Positions 17,267 through 25,658 of a stretch of DNA of 64,000 bases are shown one piece after another. Each line of letters starts with the position of its first letter. Position 1 is the first letter of the stretch. Both the position numbers and the translations under genes were made by a program. The notes beneath the pieces were generated by a model, which saw only the letters and a program-made list of their open reading frames with translations, did not search any database and was not told the origin of the DNA. The stretch comes from Polyangiaceae bacterium (GTDB lineage Bacteria > Myxococcota_A > Polyangia > Polyangiales > Polyangiaceae), in assembly GCA_023150915.1 (NCBI GenBank), contig JAKLKA010000033.1, positions 29,043 to 93,042 on the forward strand, in the 5' to 3' direction.

Positions 17267-17803
17267 ATGCGCTCGAAAGTGGTCGGTTTGCTGTGTCTCG
17301 CCCTGTTTGGCTGCGGCTCGTCGGACGACGACGCAGGGGGTGGCAGCGGCCCCGGCGGCAGCTGCGACAGCTCGGCGACTGGCCCCGAGGCGTTCGAGTG
17401 CAAGGTGCTCGAGATCGTGAACCAACACCGCGCTGCGGGCGCCACCTGCGGGGGCAACCCACAGCCCGCCGCCCCGCCCCTGGCCATGCACGCGGTGTTG
17501 CGTGGCACGGCCCGCGCCCACGCCGGCGACATGGCGAGCAAGGCCTACTTCGCCCACGACAATCTAGAGGGCAAGTCGCCGTTCGATCGCATGCAAGCCG
17601 CGGGCTATCAGTACAGCACCGCCGGCGAGAACATCGCCGCTGGCAGCCCGACCCCCGAAGGCGCGATGGACCAGTGGATGAACAGCCCCGGCCACTGCCA
17701 GAACATCATGAAGGCCGAGTACCAGGACCTGGGCGTGGGCTACGTCGAGAAGGCGGGCAGCCCGTACACCCACTATTGGGTGCAGAACTTCGGCGCGCCG
17801 TGA
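17267..17803 (+). CDS. CAP/SCP-domain lipoprotein
   Basis: The 178-residue product begins MRSKVVGLLCLALFGCGSSDDD, a lipoprotein signal peptide with lipobox LFGC (Cys at residue 16), followed by a short Gly/Ser linker. The rest is a CAP (CRISP/antigen 5/PR-1) domain as in bacterial YkwD proteins: VLEIVNQHRAAGATC, ARAHAGDMASKAYFAHDN, GYQYSTAGENIAAG and WMNSPGHCQNIM, ending in DLGVGYVE and THYWVQNFG. The conserved His/Glu pairs of the CAP cavity (FAHDN, GENIA, GHC) are present. The function of bacterial CAP proteins is not well settled. The longer ORF from 16799 is antisense to the mutase. The 3' end overlaps the convergent btpA-like gene by 31 bp. Confidence 0.85.
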   Translation: MRSKVVGLLCLALFGCGSSDDDAGGGSGPGGSCDSSATGPEAFECKVLEIVNQHRAAGATCGGNPQPAAPPLAMHAVLRGTARAHAGDMASKAYFAHDNLEGKSPFDRMQAAGYQYSTAGENIAAGSPTPEGAMDQWMNSPGHCQNIMKAEYQDLGVGYVEKAGSPYTHYWVQNFGAP

Positions 17804-18600
17804 GCACGCGCCGCGCCCACCAGCGCCCTCACCCGCGCCGCGTCCACCGGCTGCTCCACACGCCCGTCGCGCTTGAGGTGGGTGCCGACGATCACCCCGT
17901 CGGCGATTGCCAGAAGCTCGCTCAGGGTCTCGGCCGTGGCGCCGCTGCCGACCAAGAGCGGGCGATCGGGCACGGCCGTTCGCACGGCTGATAGCCGCGC
18001 GACGCTGGTCGCCTCCCCGGTTCCGCTGCCGGTGACGATCAGCCCGTCGGCGAGCCCGCGATAGGCCGTGTCCTTGGCGCTCTGCGCCAGATCGAACCCG
18101 GCGGGCGGCGTGGCGTGCTTCACCGCCACGTCTGCCAGGATCTCGATCGGGCTCGCGCCGCGCTCGCGCAGGGTGTCTGCCGCGCGGCCTTCCAGCGCCC
18201 CCTGGTCGGTGAACATCACCCCGACATGAACGTTGACGCGGATGAAGTCCGCGCCGGTGGCCGCAGCGATGGCCAAGGCGGCGCGCGCGTCGTTGCGCAA
18301 CACGTTCACGCCGATCAGCGGCTCGGGGCCCACGGCCACCCGAAGCCGCTCGGTGAGCGCAGTCATCTCGGCGATGGTGCTGGGCGGCACGCGCTCGCCG
18401 AAGAACGGCGCGTCGCCGAAATTCTCGACCACGAAGCCGCAGAGGCCGCCCCGGACGAGCGCCGCGGCGTCGGCAAGCGCCCGCTCGAGGACAGCGGCGC
18501 GACTGGAGAAGCGTGGGCTGCCCGGCAGCGGCAGCAGGTGGACCACCCCCAGAAGGACCTTGTCCCCCGCGCCCACGCGCGCTGCGATCGTGCGTGGCAC
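17773..18600 (-). CDS. BtpA family TIM-barrel protein
   Basis: The 275-residue protein matches the BtpA family, named from a cyanobacterial protein needed for photosystem I stability but widespread in non-phototrophs. Diagnostic stretches are LLGVVHLLPLPGSPRF, GLCGFVVENFGDAPFF, IGVNVLRNDARAALAIA, GADFIRVNVHVGVMFTDQG, GLIVTGSGTGEATS and LLVGSGATAETLSELL, giving a phosphate-binding TIM-barrel pattern. In non-photosynthetic bacteria the role is unclear and may be nucleoside- or sugar-related. The start is GTG at 18600, immediately after the stop of the HAD gene (TGAGTG), so the two are probably co-translated. Confidence 0.82.
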   Translation of the reverse strand: MPRTIAARVGAGDKVLLGVVHLLPLPGSPRFSSRAAVLERALADAAALVRGGLCGFVVENFGDAPFFGERVPPSTIAEMTALTERLRVAVGPEPLIGVNVLRNDARAALAIAAATGADFIRVNVHVGVMFTDQGALEGRAADTLRERGASPIEILADVAVKHATPPAGFDLAQSAKDTAYRGLADGLIVTGSGTGEATSVARLSAVRTAVPDRPLLVGSGATAETLSELLAIADGVIVGTHLKRDGRVEQPVDAARVRALVGAARAHGAPKFCTQ

Positions 18601-19446
18601 TCAGAGCCCCACGCGCTCGAGCACCGCGTCGAGGCTCTCGGAGAGGCCGCTCTTCTCTTGGGCGGCCACGAAGCGCCGCTCGTAGTCCGGCGTCACCTCG
18701 CTGGCGATCAGGTGGATCGACACCCCCAGGTGGAAGGGCATGGCCAGATCGAGCTCGTAGATGTCGCCGACCAAGAGCGTGCGCTCGGGCCGGGTCCCGG
18801 TCTCGTGCCAGATGTCGCGCAACACCTCGTAATAGCGCCCGCGGCGCAGATACACCGGTCGCGCGAGCCCCTCGAGGCTCTGACGCTCGGGGAGCCCCGC
18901 GAACGCGCCGTCGATCTGACCGGGCGGCTCGATGAAGGCCTTCTTGGCGTTGCCGCGCACGATCGGCCGGCGCACCGCGCCGGGGAGCAACTGCTCCACC
19001 TTGCGCGTGACCGCATCGGTGCCCGAATTGGTGACCACGTACACGGGCACGCCGGAAGCCAGCAGCACCTCGAGCACCTGCTTGGCGCCGGGCCGAAAGA
19101 CCGTGGCCGACCGCTCGTAGCTCTTGAAGTAGAGGTCCGAAAGGGCCTGCTCGCGCTCGGCCGGGTCGCGATAGGCGTCGAACCGATCCATCAGCATGCG
19201 CGCGACGGTGGTCGAACGGATGTAGGGGTCGGCGTTGCCGGGCGCGACCAGCTTCCCTTGAAACAGCCAGCCGTACTCGGTGGGTCGCGCGCGCACGGTG
19301 GCCTCGCACTCACACCATTCGGCGCCAACCTCGCGGCCCAGGCGCTCGGCCAGATCGGCGCGATAGGCCACGACGAACGGGGCGCCCTCTTCTTCCGCAA
19401 GGGTGAAGGTTCCGTCGAAATCGAGCAGGACGCAGTCGAAGCGCAT
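18601..19446 (-). CDS. HAD-superfamily hydrolase
   Basis: The 281-residue product starts MRFDCVLLDFDGTFTLAEEEG; DFDGTFT is HAD motif I with the nucleophile and acid/base Asp residues. Motif II is VYVVTNSGTDAV, a motif-III Lys lies near KKAFIEPP, and motif IV is LLVGDIYELDLAMPFHLG. The long alpha-helical insertion between motifs I and II corresponds to a cap. It is probably a phosphatase acting on a small phosphorylated metabolite. The ORF track begins at 19518, but that would run into the divergent gene at 19517; the ATG at 19446 gives the correct HAD N-terminus. It is coupled to the downstream btpA-like gene. Confidence 0.82.
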   Translation of the reverse strand: MRFDCVLLDFDGTFTLAEEEGAPFVVAYRADLAERLGREVGAEWCECEATVRARPTEYGWLFQGKLVAPGNADPYIRSTTVARMLMDRFDAYRDPAEREQALSDLYFKSYERSATVFRPGAKQVLEVLLASGVPVYVVTNSGTDAVTRKVEQLLPGAVRRPIVRGNAKKAFIEPPGQIDGAFAGLPERQSLEGLARPVYLRRGRYYEVLRDIWHETGTRPERTLLVGDIYELDLAMPFHLGVSIHLIASEVTPDYERRFVAAQEKSGLSESLDAVLERVGL

Positions 19447-19516
19447 GGCGGTGAGCGGCCCGCAGCCTAGCGCATTTCCCCCCCAGCGCGCTCGACCTCG
19501 GGCATGATCGCGCGGC

Positions 19517-20374
19517 ATGCCGCTGTTCGGCCGCTCCGACGGGGATCTGGTGCGCGATCTGCCGCCGATTCGCCGGATCGTGCCCTACCTGATGCGCACC
19601 CGGGCCGGCGCGGTGGTGTTCCACGACACCACCTACGAGATCGCACGCGCACGCGCCTGGCTCGAGGCCTTCAACGCAGCCCGCCCGGACCGACCCAAGG
19701 CGACGCTGTTCCACCTGTTCATCTGGGCCTGCGCGCGGGCACTCCACGCCCGCTCCGGCCTGAACCGCTTCGTGTCGGGCTCGCGCATCTACCAGCGCCG
19801 CGAGGTCACCATCTCGTTCGCGGCCAAGCGCGGGTTCGAGGACGACGAGCCGATTGTCACCCGCAAGTTCGCCTTCGCGAAGGACGAGGGCTTCGCCGCC
19901 ACGGTCGATCGGCTGGTGGGCGGCATCTCCGGCGTGCGCGCCGGCAAGGAAGAGCGCGCCGACAAGGAGATGAAGCTCGCGGTGCACGTTCCGGGCTTCC
20001 TGCTCTCGGCCGCCCTGCGCCTCTTGGTCTGGCTCGATCAGGTGAACCTGCTCCCGGACTCGATGATTCGCCCCGATCCGCTCTTCGCCAGCTTGTTCGT
20101 CGCGAACCTGGGCTCCCTCGGCCTGGACCGCGTCACCCACCACCTCTACGAGTACGGCAACGTCAGCCTGTTCGGCGCGCTGGGCGTCACCGGGCCGCGC
20201 GTGGTGGTGGGCGAAGACGGCGCGCCGGCCGTGCGCGACACCGTCGAGGTGCGCTGGAGCTTCGACGAGCGGATCAACGACGGCTTCTACTGCGCGGCGT
20301 CGCTCGAGCAGGTCAAGGACGTGATCGAAGATCCGGAGCGGGTGCTCGGGACACCGAGCGCGGCGGCAGGCTGA
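19517..20374 (+). CDS. Stand-alone E2 acyltransferase-fold protein, catalytic His lost
   Basis: The 285-residue protein resembles the catalytic domain of 2-oxoacid dehydrogenase E2 chains and of chloramphenicol acetyltransferase: ATLFHLFIWACARALHARSGLNRFVSGSRIYQRREVTISFAAKRG and, near the C-terminus, VEVRWSFDERINDGFYCAASLEQ. The usual DHRxxDG active-site motif reads FDERINDG, so the catalytic His is replaced by Glu while the trailing DG is kept. There is no lipoyl domain or E1-binding domain. It may be a non-catalytic or repurposed relative. It is divergent from the HAD gene (70 bp between starts). Similar short E2-like proteins are annotated in other myxobacteria, but I cannot name one. Confidence 0.7.
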   Translation: MPLFGRSDGDLVRDLPPIRRIVPYLMRTRAGAVVFHDTTYEIARARAWLEAFNAARPDRPKATLFHLFIWACARALHARSGLNRFVSGSRIYQRREVTISFAAKRGFEDDEPIVTRKFAFAKDEGFAATVDRLVGGISGVRAGKEERADKEMKLAVHVPGFLLSAALRLLVWLDQVNLLPDSMIRPDPLFASLFVANLGSLGLDRVTHHLYEYGNVSLFGALGVTGPRVVVGEDGAPAVRDTVEVRWSFDERINDGFYCAASLEQVKDVIEDPERVLGTPSAAAG

Positions 20375-20395
20375 CTCGGCGGTGGGCAGTGCCTC

Positions 20396-20404
20396 TGCTA
20401 TAGT
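20396..20404 (+). promoter_or_regulatory. Extended -10 promoter element, leaderless start for MNT gene
   Basis: TGCTATAGT (TGn plus TATAGT, 5 of 6 to consensus) ends 6 nt before the ATG at 20411. Transcription would begin about at the start codon, giving a leaderless mRNA for the MNT/HEPN pair. No -35 at proper spacing was found, consistent with an extended -10 promoter. Confidence 0.5.
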
Positions 20405-20410
20405 CGCCGC

Positions 20411-20737
20411 ATGTCCGAGCGGAGCGTCCCCCAAGTCGCGGTCGAGCTGCGACGGCGGCTCGAGGCGCGGTTCGGGCCTCGCCTTCGCCAGGTGCGCCTG
20501 TTCGGCTCGTATGCGCGCGGGTCCGCGCACGAAGCGTCGGACGTGGACCTGCTCGTCGTCGTCGACGACCTGACCCACTCCGAGAAAGTCGAGGTGAGCG
20601 ACCTCGCCGTCGAGGCCTCGCTCGGCAGCGGGCTTTCGCTCGCACCGCTGGTCTGGTCGGCTGCCGAGCTGGCGCGGCTCCGCAGCCTCGAGCTGGGTCT
20701 GGTGGAGAACATCGATCGCGAGGGGGTGGCGGTGTGA
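20411..20737 (+). CDS. Minimal nucleotidyltransferase (MNT) antitoxin-like protein
   Basis: The 108-residue protein is a minimal nucleotidyltransferase of the DNA polymerase beta fold. It contains VRLFGSYARGSAHEASDVDLLVVVDD, the GS-x10-DxD active-site motif (Gly32-Ser33, Asp44, Asp46). In characterised HEPN/MNT (HepT/MntA) toxin-antitoxin systems such proteins AMPylate and neutralise the HEPN toxin. The downstream HEPN gene starts inside the stop codon of this gene (4-nt overlap), so they form one translational unit. The active-site residues appear intact. Confidence 0.85.
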   Translation: MSERSVPQVAVELRRRLEARFGPRLRQVRLFGSYARGSAHEASDVDLLVVVDDLTHSEKVEVSDLAVEASLGSGLSLAPLVWSAAELARLRSLELGLVENIDREGVAV

Positions 20738-21147
20738 CGGACGAGAACCGGCGGATCCAGGTCGCGGCCGAGGTCGCGCGCGCCGAAGAAGCTCACCGCG
20801 CCACCCACGAGCTCTTGCGACTCGGCCTGTTGAACGACGCGGTCAGCCGCGCGTACTACTCGGCGCTGCACTACGCCATGGCCCTGCTGCTCACCGAGGG
20901 CGTCGAGCCGCAGACTCACCGCGGTGTGGGCGCGATGCTCGGGCAGCCCTTCATCGTGCCGCGCAAGCTGCCCGTCGACCGCGCCAAAGATCTCGCGCGG
21001 CTCGAGCAGTTTCGAAGCGAAGCCGACTACAACCGGTTCTTCGTGCTGAGCCCCGAGGGCGCGGCAGAAGAAGCCGCCGTGGCCGACCGCTTCCGCGCCG
21101 CGGCGCGCGCTTACTTGAAGGACGGCGCCTGGCTCGTCGGGGACTGA
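20734..21147 (+). CDS. HEPN domain protein, probable RNase toxin of the pair
   Basis: The 137-residue all-helical protein contains SRAYYSALHYAMALLLTEG, matching the HEPN RNase motif R-x(4-6)-H (Arg39, His46). It starts with GTG overlapping the MNT stop (GTGTGA). In HEPN/MNT systems the HEPN partner is a ribonuclease, for example cleaving tRNA or mRNA, kept in check by the MNT enzyme. This HEPN subtype (RAYYSALH) belongs to the broad HEPN family also found in antibiotic-resistance-like KNTases, so toxicity is likely but unproven. It is followed by parE on the other strand, 28 bp away. Confidence 0.82.
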   Translation: MTDENRRIQVAAEVARAEEAHRATHELLRLGLLNDAVSRAYYSALHYAMALLLTEGVEPQTHRGVGAMLGQPFIVPRKLPVDRAKDLARLEQFRSEADYNRFFVLSPEGAAEEAAVADRFRAAARAYLKDGAWLVGD

Positions 21148-21175
21148 ACCTGCGCCGCCGACTCCCGAGCGCCGC

Positions 21176-23080
21176 TCACACGTCCAACACGTCGGCCTGA
21201 TCGGCGCGATCCATGATGAAGTGGAAGCGCGCCTGCGGGTCTTTGCCCATCAGATCGCTGACCACGCGATCGGTGGCCAGCACGTCGGCGATGTCGATCT
21301 TCAGGAGCCGGCGGGTCTTGGGGTTCAGCGTGGTGTCCCACAGCACCTTGGGCATCATCTCGCCCAGGCCCTTGAAGCGCGTGATCTCGGGCTTGGCGTT
21401 GCCCCGCGCCTTGTCCTTCACGATGCGCTCCTTGTCGGCGTCGTCCACCGCCCAGAAGGTCTCTTTGCCGAGATCCACGCGATAGAGCGGCGGCACGGCC
21501 ACGAACAGCCGGCCCTGCCGGATGACCTCGGTCAGGTGGCGATAGAAGAAGGTGAGCAGCAGCGTGGTGATGTGGTGGCCGTCGCTGTCGGCGTCGGCGA
21601 GCAGCACGACGCGCTCGTAGCGCAGCCGGCCAATGTCGAAGTTCTGGCCCACCCCGCAGCCAAGGGCGGTGACCAGATCGGCGATCTCCTTGTTCTCGAG
21701 CACCTTGGCCAGGGTCATGCCCTCGGTGTTCATCACCTTGCCGCGCAGGGGCAAGACGGCCTGGGTGTTGCGATCGCGACCCTGCTTGGCGCTGCCCCCG
21801 GCGCTGTCGCCCTCGACGATGAACAGCTCGGTGCCGCGTCGATCGCTGGCGCTGCAGTCGCTGAGCTTGCCCGGCAGCATGGTGCGGCCACCGGTGGCGG
21901 TCTTGCGTGTCACCGCCTGGCTGGCGGCGCGGGACGCCTCGCGCGCGCGCGCCGCCAGGATGATCCGCGCCACGATCTGCTCGGCGGTGCTGCGGTTCTG
22001 GTTCAGCCACTGCTCGAGCGAGGGCCGAACCGCGCCGTCGACGGCGGCCTGAACTTCGGGGTTGTTCAGCCGGTCCTTGGTTTGCCCCTGGAACTGCGGA
22101 TCGGCGATGAACACGCTGAGCACGCCGGTCAGCCCTTCGCGGATGTCCTCGGCGCTGAGCGTCACCCCGCGCGGCGTCAGGCTGTGGGTCTCGATGTAGT
22201 TGCGGACCGCCTTCACCATCCCGGCGCGGAAGCCCAGCTCGTGGGTGCCGCCCGAGCCGGTCGGAATGCCGTTGACGTAGGACTTCAGCGTCTCGTCGGT
22301 GGACTCCGTCCACTGGAACGCCAGCTCGAGGCGCAGGCCATTTTCGCGGAAAAGCGTGAAGGGCTGCTCGTGCACCGCGCGCGCGCCGCGCTCGGCGACG
22401 ATCCGCCCCAGGAACTCGGCGATCCCCTGGGGGTGGTGGAAGGTGTCCTTCTTGCCGTGGGTCTCGTCGACGAAGGTGACGGTCAGCCCCTTGTGCAGGT
22501 AGCTGGCGATCTCGAGCCGCTCGCGGATCAGCTCGGGCGAGAAGTCCGTCTTGGGGAAGATCTCGGGGTCGGGCCGGAAGAACACGGTGGTGCCGCTGCC
22601 CCGGGCCTTGCCCACCTTCTCGAGCTTGCCGACCGGCGTGCCGGCGCGAAACTCCATCTTGTGCTCGAAGCCGTCGCGCTTGACGGTGGCGACCAGCCGC
22701 GCCGACAGGGCGTTGACCACGCTGGCGCCGACGCCGTGCAGGCCGCCCGCGGTCTTGTAGTTGTCGTGCTCGAATTTGCCGCCGGCGTGCAGGGTGCAGA
22801 AGATGATCTCGAGCGCGGTCTTCTTGTGCTTGGGGTGGATGTCCACCGGCACGCCGCGCCCGTCGTCGCTCACGGTCACGCTCTGCCCGTCCTTGTGCAG
22901 GGTGACGGCGATCTGGCTGGCGTGGCCGTTCATGGCCTCGTCGACCGAGTTGTCGACCACCTCCCAGATCAGATGGTGCAGTCCGGGGCTGCCCACGCCG
23001 CCGATGTACATGCCGGGGCGCTTGCGAACCGGCTCGAGGCCCTCGAGCACGGTGATGTCTTTGGCAGAGTACCCAGCCAT
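21176..23080 (-). CDS. parE: DNA topoisomerase IV subunit B
   Basis: The 634-residue ATPase/TOPRIM subunit has the GHKL ATPase residues (VRKRPGMYIGGVG, EVVDNSVDEAMNGH, VSDDGRGVPVD, GLHGVGASVVNALS) and TOPRIM motifs ELFIVEGDSAGGSAKQGRDR and LLADADSDGHHI. The C-terminal ITRFKGLGEMMPKVLWDTTLNP is typical. Length is that of ParE (about 630) and it lacks the roughly 170-residue insertion of many Gram-negative GyrB proteins. It lies one nucleotide after the stop of the parC gene. Together they decatenate replicated chromosomes in the cytoplasm. A second GyrB or type IIA homologue cannot be formally excluded. Confidence 0.88.
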   Translation of the reverse strand: MAGYSAKDITVLEGLEPVRKRPGMYIGGVGSPGLHHLIWEVVDNSVDEAMNGHASQIAVTLHKDGQSVTVSDDGRGVPVDIHPKHKKTALEIIFCTLHAGGKFEHDNYKTAGGLHGVGASVVNALSARLVATVKRDGFEHKMEFRAGTPVGKLEKVGKARGSGTTVFFRPDPEIFPKTDFSPELIRERLEIASYLHKGLTVTFVDETHGKKDTFHHPQGIAEFLGRIVAERGARAVHEQPFTLFRENGLRLELAFQWTESTDETLKSYVNGIPTGSGGTHELGFRAGMVKAVRNYIETHSLTPRGVTLSAEDIREGLTGVLSVFIADPQFQGQTKDRLNNPEVQAAVDGAVRPSLEQWLNQNRSTAEQIVARIILAARAREASRAASQAVTRKTATGGRTMLPGKLSDCSASDRRGTELFIVEGDSAGGSAKQGRDRNTQAVLPLRGKVMNTEGMTLAKVLENKEIADLVTALGCGVGQNFDIGRLRYERVVLLADADSDGHHITTLLLTFFYRHLTEVIRQGRLFVAVPPLYRVDLGKETFWAVDDADKERIVKDKARGNAKPEITRFKGLGEMMPKVLWDTTLNPKTRRLLKIDIADVLATDRVVSDLMGKDPQARFHFIMDRADQADVLDV

Positions 23081-23081
23081 C

Positions 23082-25496
23082 TCAGCTCCCCCCTTCTTCG
23101 AACGTGGGCGGCGGCGGCGGCGGCTCGGTCACCGGCTCGAGCAGGGCGCCGCGTTTCATCACCTCGCGCCCCTTGCCGCCCCGGCTCGAGAGCTCGTACC
23201 GGCTGGGCGAGATCTTCTGCTCGCCGCCCAGGCTGGTCTTCATGGTCAGGCCGTCGCTCTCTTTCGTGACCGCGCGGAAGCCCACGACCTTGTCGCCCTT
23301 GTCGAGCTTGATGAGCAGCACGCCCTTGCCAGGCCCGGAGAGGTAGTTCACCTCTTCCAGCTTGCAGAGCAGCGCGCGGCGCGCGGCGGTGGCGGCCACC
23401 AGGGTCTCGTCACCGGCCACGGCCATCACGCCCACCACGCTGGCGTCCCCCGCGGGCCTGGCGAAGCGCCGCCCGGCCCGGGTGCTGGGCTCGACGAAGG
23501 GTGAGAGCCCGAACGACAGCGCGTAGCCGTCGCTGGTCGCCGCGCAGGCGTAGGTCGCGGGGAAGTAGCCTTCCTTCTCGGCCACGTCGCCGGTCAGGCG
23601 GGGGTCGAGCGAGAACATTGCCACGATGCTCTCGCGATCTTTCAACTTGAAGAGCTTCTGGATCGGCTCGCCGTAGCCGGTGGTGGCCGGCACGTCCGCG
23701 ATGCGCGCGGTGTAAGCCGTGCCGAAGTTGGAGAAGAAGACCACCGTTGCCCGGGTGGAGCCGGCCACGCAGGCCAGCACCTGATCGCCCTCGCGCAGGC
23801 GCGTCGAGCTCGGGTCCTTGATCTCTTTCTGGCGTTTCACCCAGCCGTCGCGCGTGATCAGGACGTGGTTGTCCTCGGCAATGATCAGATCTTCCGCCGT
23901 GAGCTCGGGCTCGGCCGCCGCCTCTTCGATGATGGTGCGACGCTTGGATGCCTTGCCGAAGGTGGAGCCGATCTCTTCCAGCTCTCTTCTCACCATCGCC
24001 CAGCGCCCGCGGCTGTCGGCCTCGCCCAGCAGCTTCTTGATCTCGCGTACGCGCTTCTTCTTCTCGTCGAGCTCGCGCTGAATGACCAAGATCTCGAGCC
24101 GAGCCAGGCGATAGAGCTTGAGCTCCAAGATGGCGTCGGTCTGCTCGGCGTCGAGGGCGAACTTCGCCATGATCTTCTGGGCCGCGTCGGCCTTGCCCTC
24201 GCTCTTCCTGATGATGCGCAAGATCTCGTCCAGGGCGTCGAAGATCTTGGCGAACCCCTCCAGGATGTGGATGCGGCGCTCGAGCGCCGAGAGCTCGTGC
24301 CCCAGCCGGCGGGTCACCACCTCGAGCCGGAAGTGGAGGAAGTGCCAGAGGATCTGCGCCAGATCCAGCCGCTCGGGCCGCCCCACCTCGGGGTTCTCGG
24401 TGGGCACCAGGCACGTCAGGTTGACGGCGAAGTTCGTCTGCAGCGGCGTCTGCTTGTACAGATACGCCAGCACCTTGCTCTCGTCGGCGTCGCGCTTGAG
24501 CGTCAGCTCGATGCACACGTCGTCGGTGGACACGTCGCGCACGTCGAGCAAGAGCGGCATCTTGCGGCTGGTCACCACCTCGGCGATGCGCTCGACCAGC
24601 ACCGCCTTGTTCACGGCATACGGAATGCTGGTGATGAACAGCTTCTTGTCGCCGCGCCCCGCCGGCGCCGCCTTCCAGGTGCCGCGGACCTTGATGGTGC
24701 CGTGCCCCGTCTCGTAGATCTGCTTGATCTCTTCGTTGCTCGAGACGATCTGCCCGCCCGTGGGGAAGTCTGGCCCCTTGATGGTCCGCGAGAGCTCCCG
24801 CGCGCTCAGGGTCTTCTTCTCGACCAGGGCGTCGAGCAAGCGAATGGCGCCGGCGCACACCTCTTCCAGGTTGTGCGGGGGAATGTTGGTGGCCATGCCC
24901 ACCGCGATGCCGGTGGCGCCGTTGACCAAGAGGTTCGGCACCTTGGCCGGCAAGACCACCGGCTCTTCCTTGGTGCCGTCGTAGTTTGGCCGAAAGTGTA
25001 CGGTGTCTTGCTCGAGCTCGGTCAAGAGCTCGGCCGAGATGGGCGTGAGCCGGCACTCGGTGTAGCGCATGGCGGCGGCGGGATCGCCGTCCAGCGAGCC
25101 GAAGTTGCCGCTGCCGTCCACCAGCGGCGCGCGCAGCGCGAAGGGCTGCGCCATGCGCACCAGGGCGTCGTAGATCGCCGCGTCGCCATGGGGGTGATAG
25201 TTGCCCATCACGTCGCCCACCACCTTGGCGCACTTGCGGTGCTTCGAGTCGGCGGTGATGCGCTGCTGCCACATCGTGTAGAGGATGCGGCGCTGCACCG
25301 GCTTCATGCCGTCGCGCACGTCGGGCAAGGCGCGCGCGGTGATGACGCTGAGCGCGTAGCTCAGGTACTTCTCTTGCGTGACCTCGTGCAGCGCAGCGTG
25401 CTCTTCGGGCTTGGAAAGGCCCAGCTCGAGCTGAGAGCGCCCCCGGCGCGGCGGCTCGCCGCCCGAGGATTTTCCGGTTTTTCTTCGGGTCGCCAC
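23082..25496 (-). CDS. parC: DNA topoisomerase IV subunit A
   Basis: The 804-residue breakage-reunion subunit begins its core with [30 protein letters not shown] and has the quinolone-resistance region [19 protein letters not shown] and the catalytic Tyr in [32 protein letters not shown] is also present. The C-terminal beta-pinwheel shows no clear GyrA-box (QRRGGKG), favouring ParC over GyrA. The residue equivalent to E. coli ParC Ser80 is Ala and Glu84 is Asp. It is first in a two-gene operon with parE and is divergent from the kelch protein gene (162 bp between). Confidence 0.88.
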   Translation of the reverse strand: MATRRKTGKSSGGEPPRRGRSQLELGLSKPEEHAALHEVTQEKYLSYALSVITARALPDVRDGMKPVQRRILYTMWQQRITADSKHRKCAKVVGDVMGNYHPHGDAAIYDALVRMAQPFALRAPLVDGSGNFGSLDGDPAAAMRYTECRLTPISAELLTELEQDTVHFRPNYDGTKEEPVVLPAKVPNLLVNGATGIAVGMATNIPPHNLEEVCAGAIRLLDALVEKKTLSARELSRTIKGPDFPTGGQIVSSNEEIKQIYETGHGTIKVRGTWKAAPAGRGDKKLFITSIPYAVNKAVLVERIAEVVTSRKMPLLLDVRDVSTDDVCIELTLKRDADESKVLAYLYKQTPLQTNFAVNLTCLVPTENPEVGRPERLDLAQILWHFLHFRLEVVTRRLGHELSALERRIHILEGFAKIFDALDEILRIIRKSEGKADAAQKIMAKFALDAEQTDAILELKLYRLARLEILVIQRELDEKKKRVREIKKLLGEADSRGRWAMVRRELEEIGSTFGKASKRRTIIEEAAAEPELTAEDLIIAEDNHVLITRDGWVKRQKEIKDPSSTRLREGDQVLACVAGSTRATVVFFSNFGTAYTARIADVPATTGYGEPIQKLFKLKDRESIVAMFSLDPRLTGDVAEKEGYFPATYACAATSDGYALSFGLSPFVEPSTRAGRRFARPAGDASVVGVMAVAGDETLVAATAARRALLCKLEEVNYLSGPGKGVLLIKLDKGDKVVGFRAVTKESDGLTMKTSLGGEQKISPSRYELSSRGGKGREVMKRGALLEPVTEPPPPPPTFEEGGS

Positions 25497-25658
25497 CGCG
25501 AAGAGGCTGCTAGCCCGTTCAGCAACAGGCTGTCAAGCGCGGTGCGCTGAGCGCACCTACATCGGCGCCCAAACGTCCATCAAACGTCCATTGAACGGCC
25601 GCTCCCCGGCAGTGAAGATCCACGCGGCCGGGGTGGAACGGCCGAGCGAGGGACGCGG

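Noticed and set aside
18601-19518. HAD hydrolase start at 19518
   Set aside because: It would overlap the divergent gene start at 19517 and add an unconserved Arg-rich extension; the ATG at 19446 gives the DFDGT motif its usual position.
21221-23269. 682-residue plus-strand ORF
   Set aside because: Antisense of parE with no recognisable domains.
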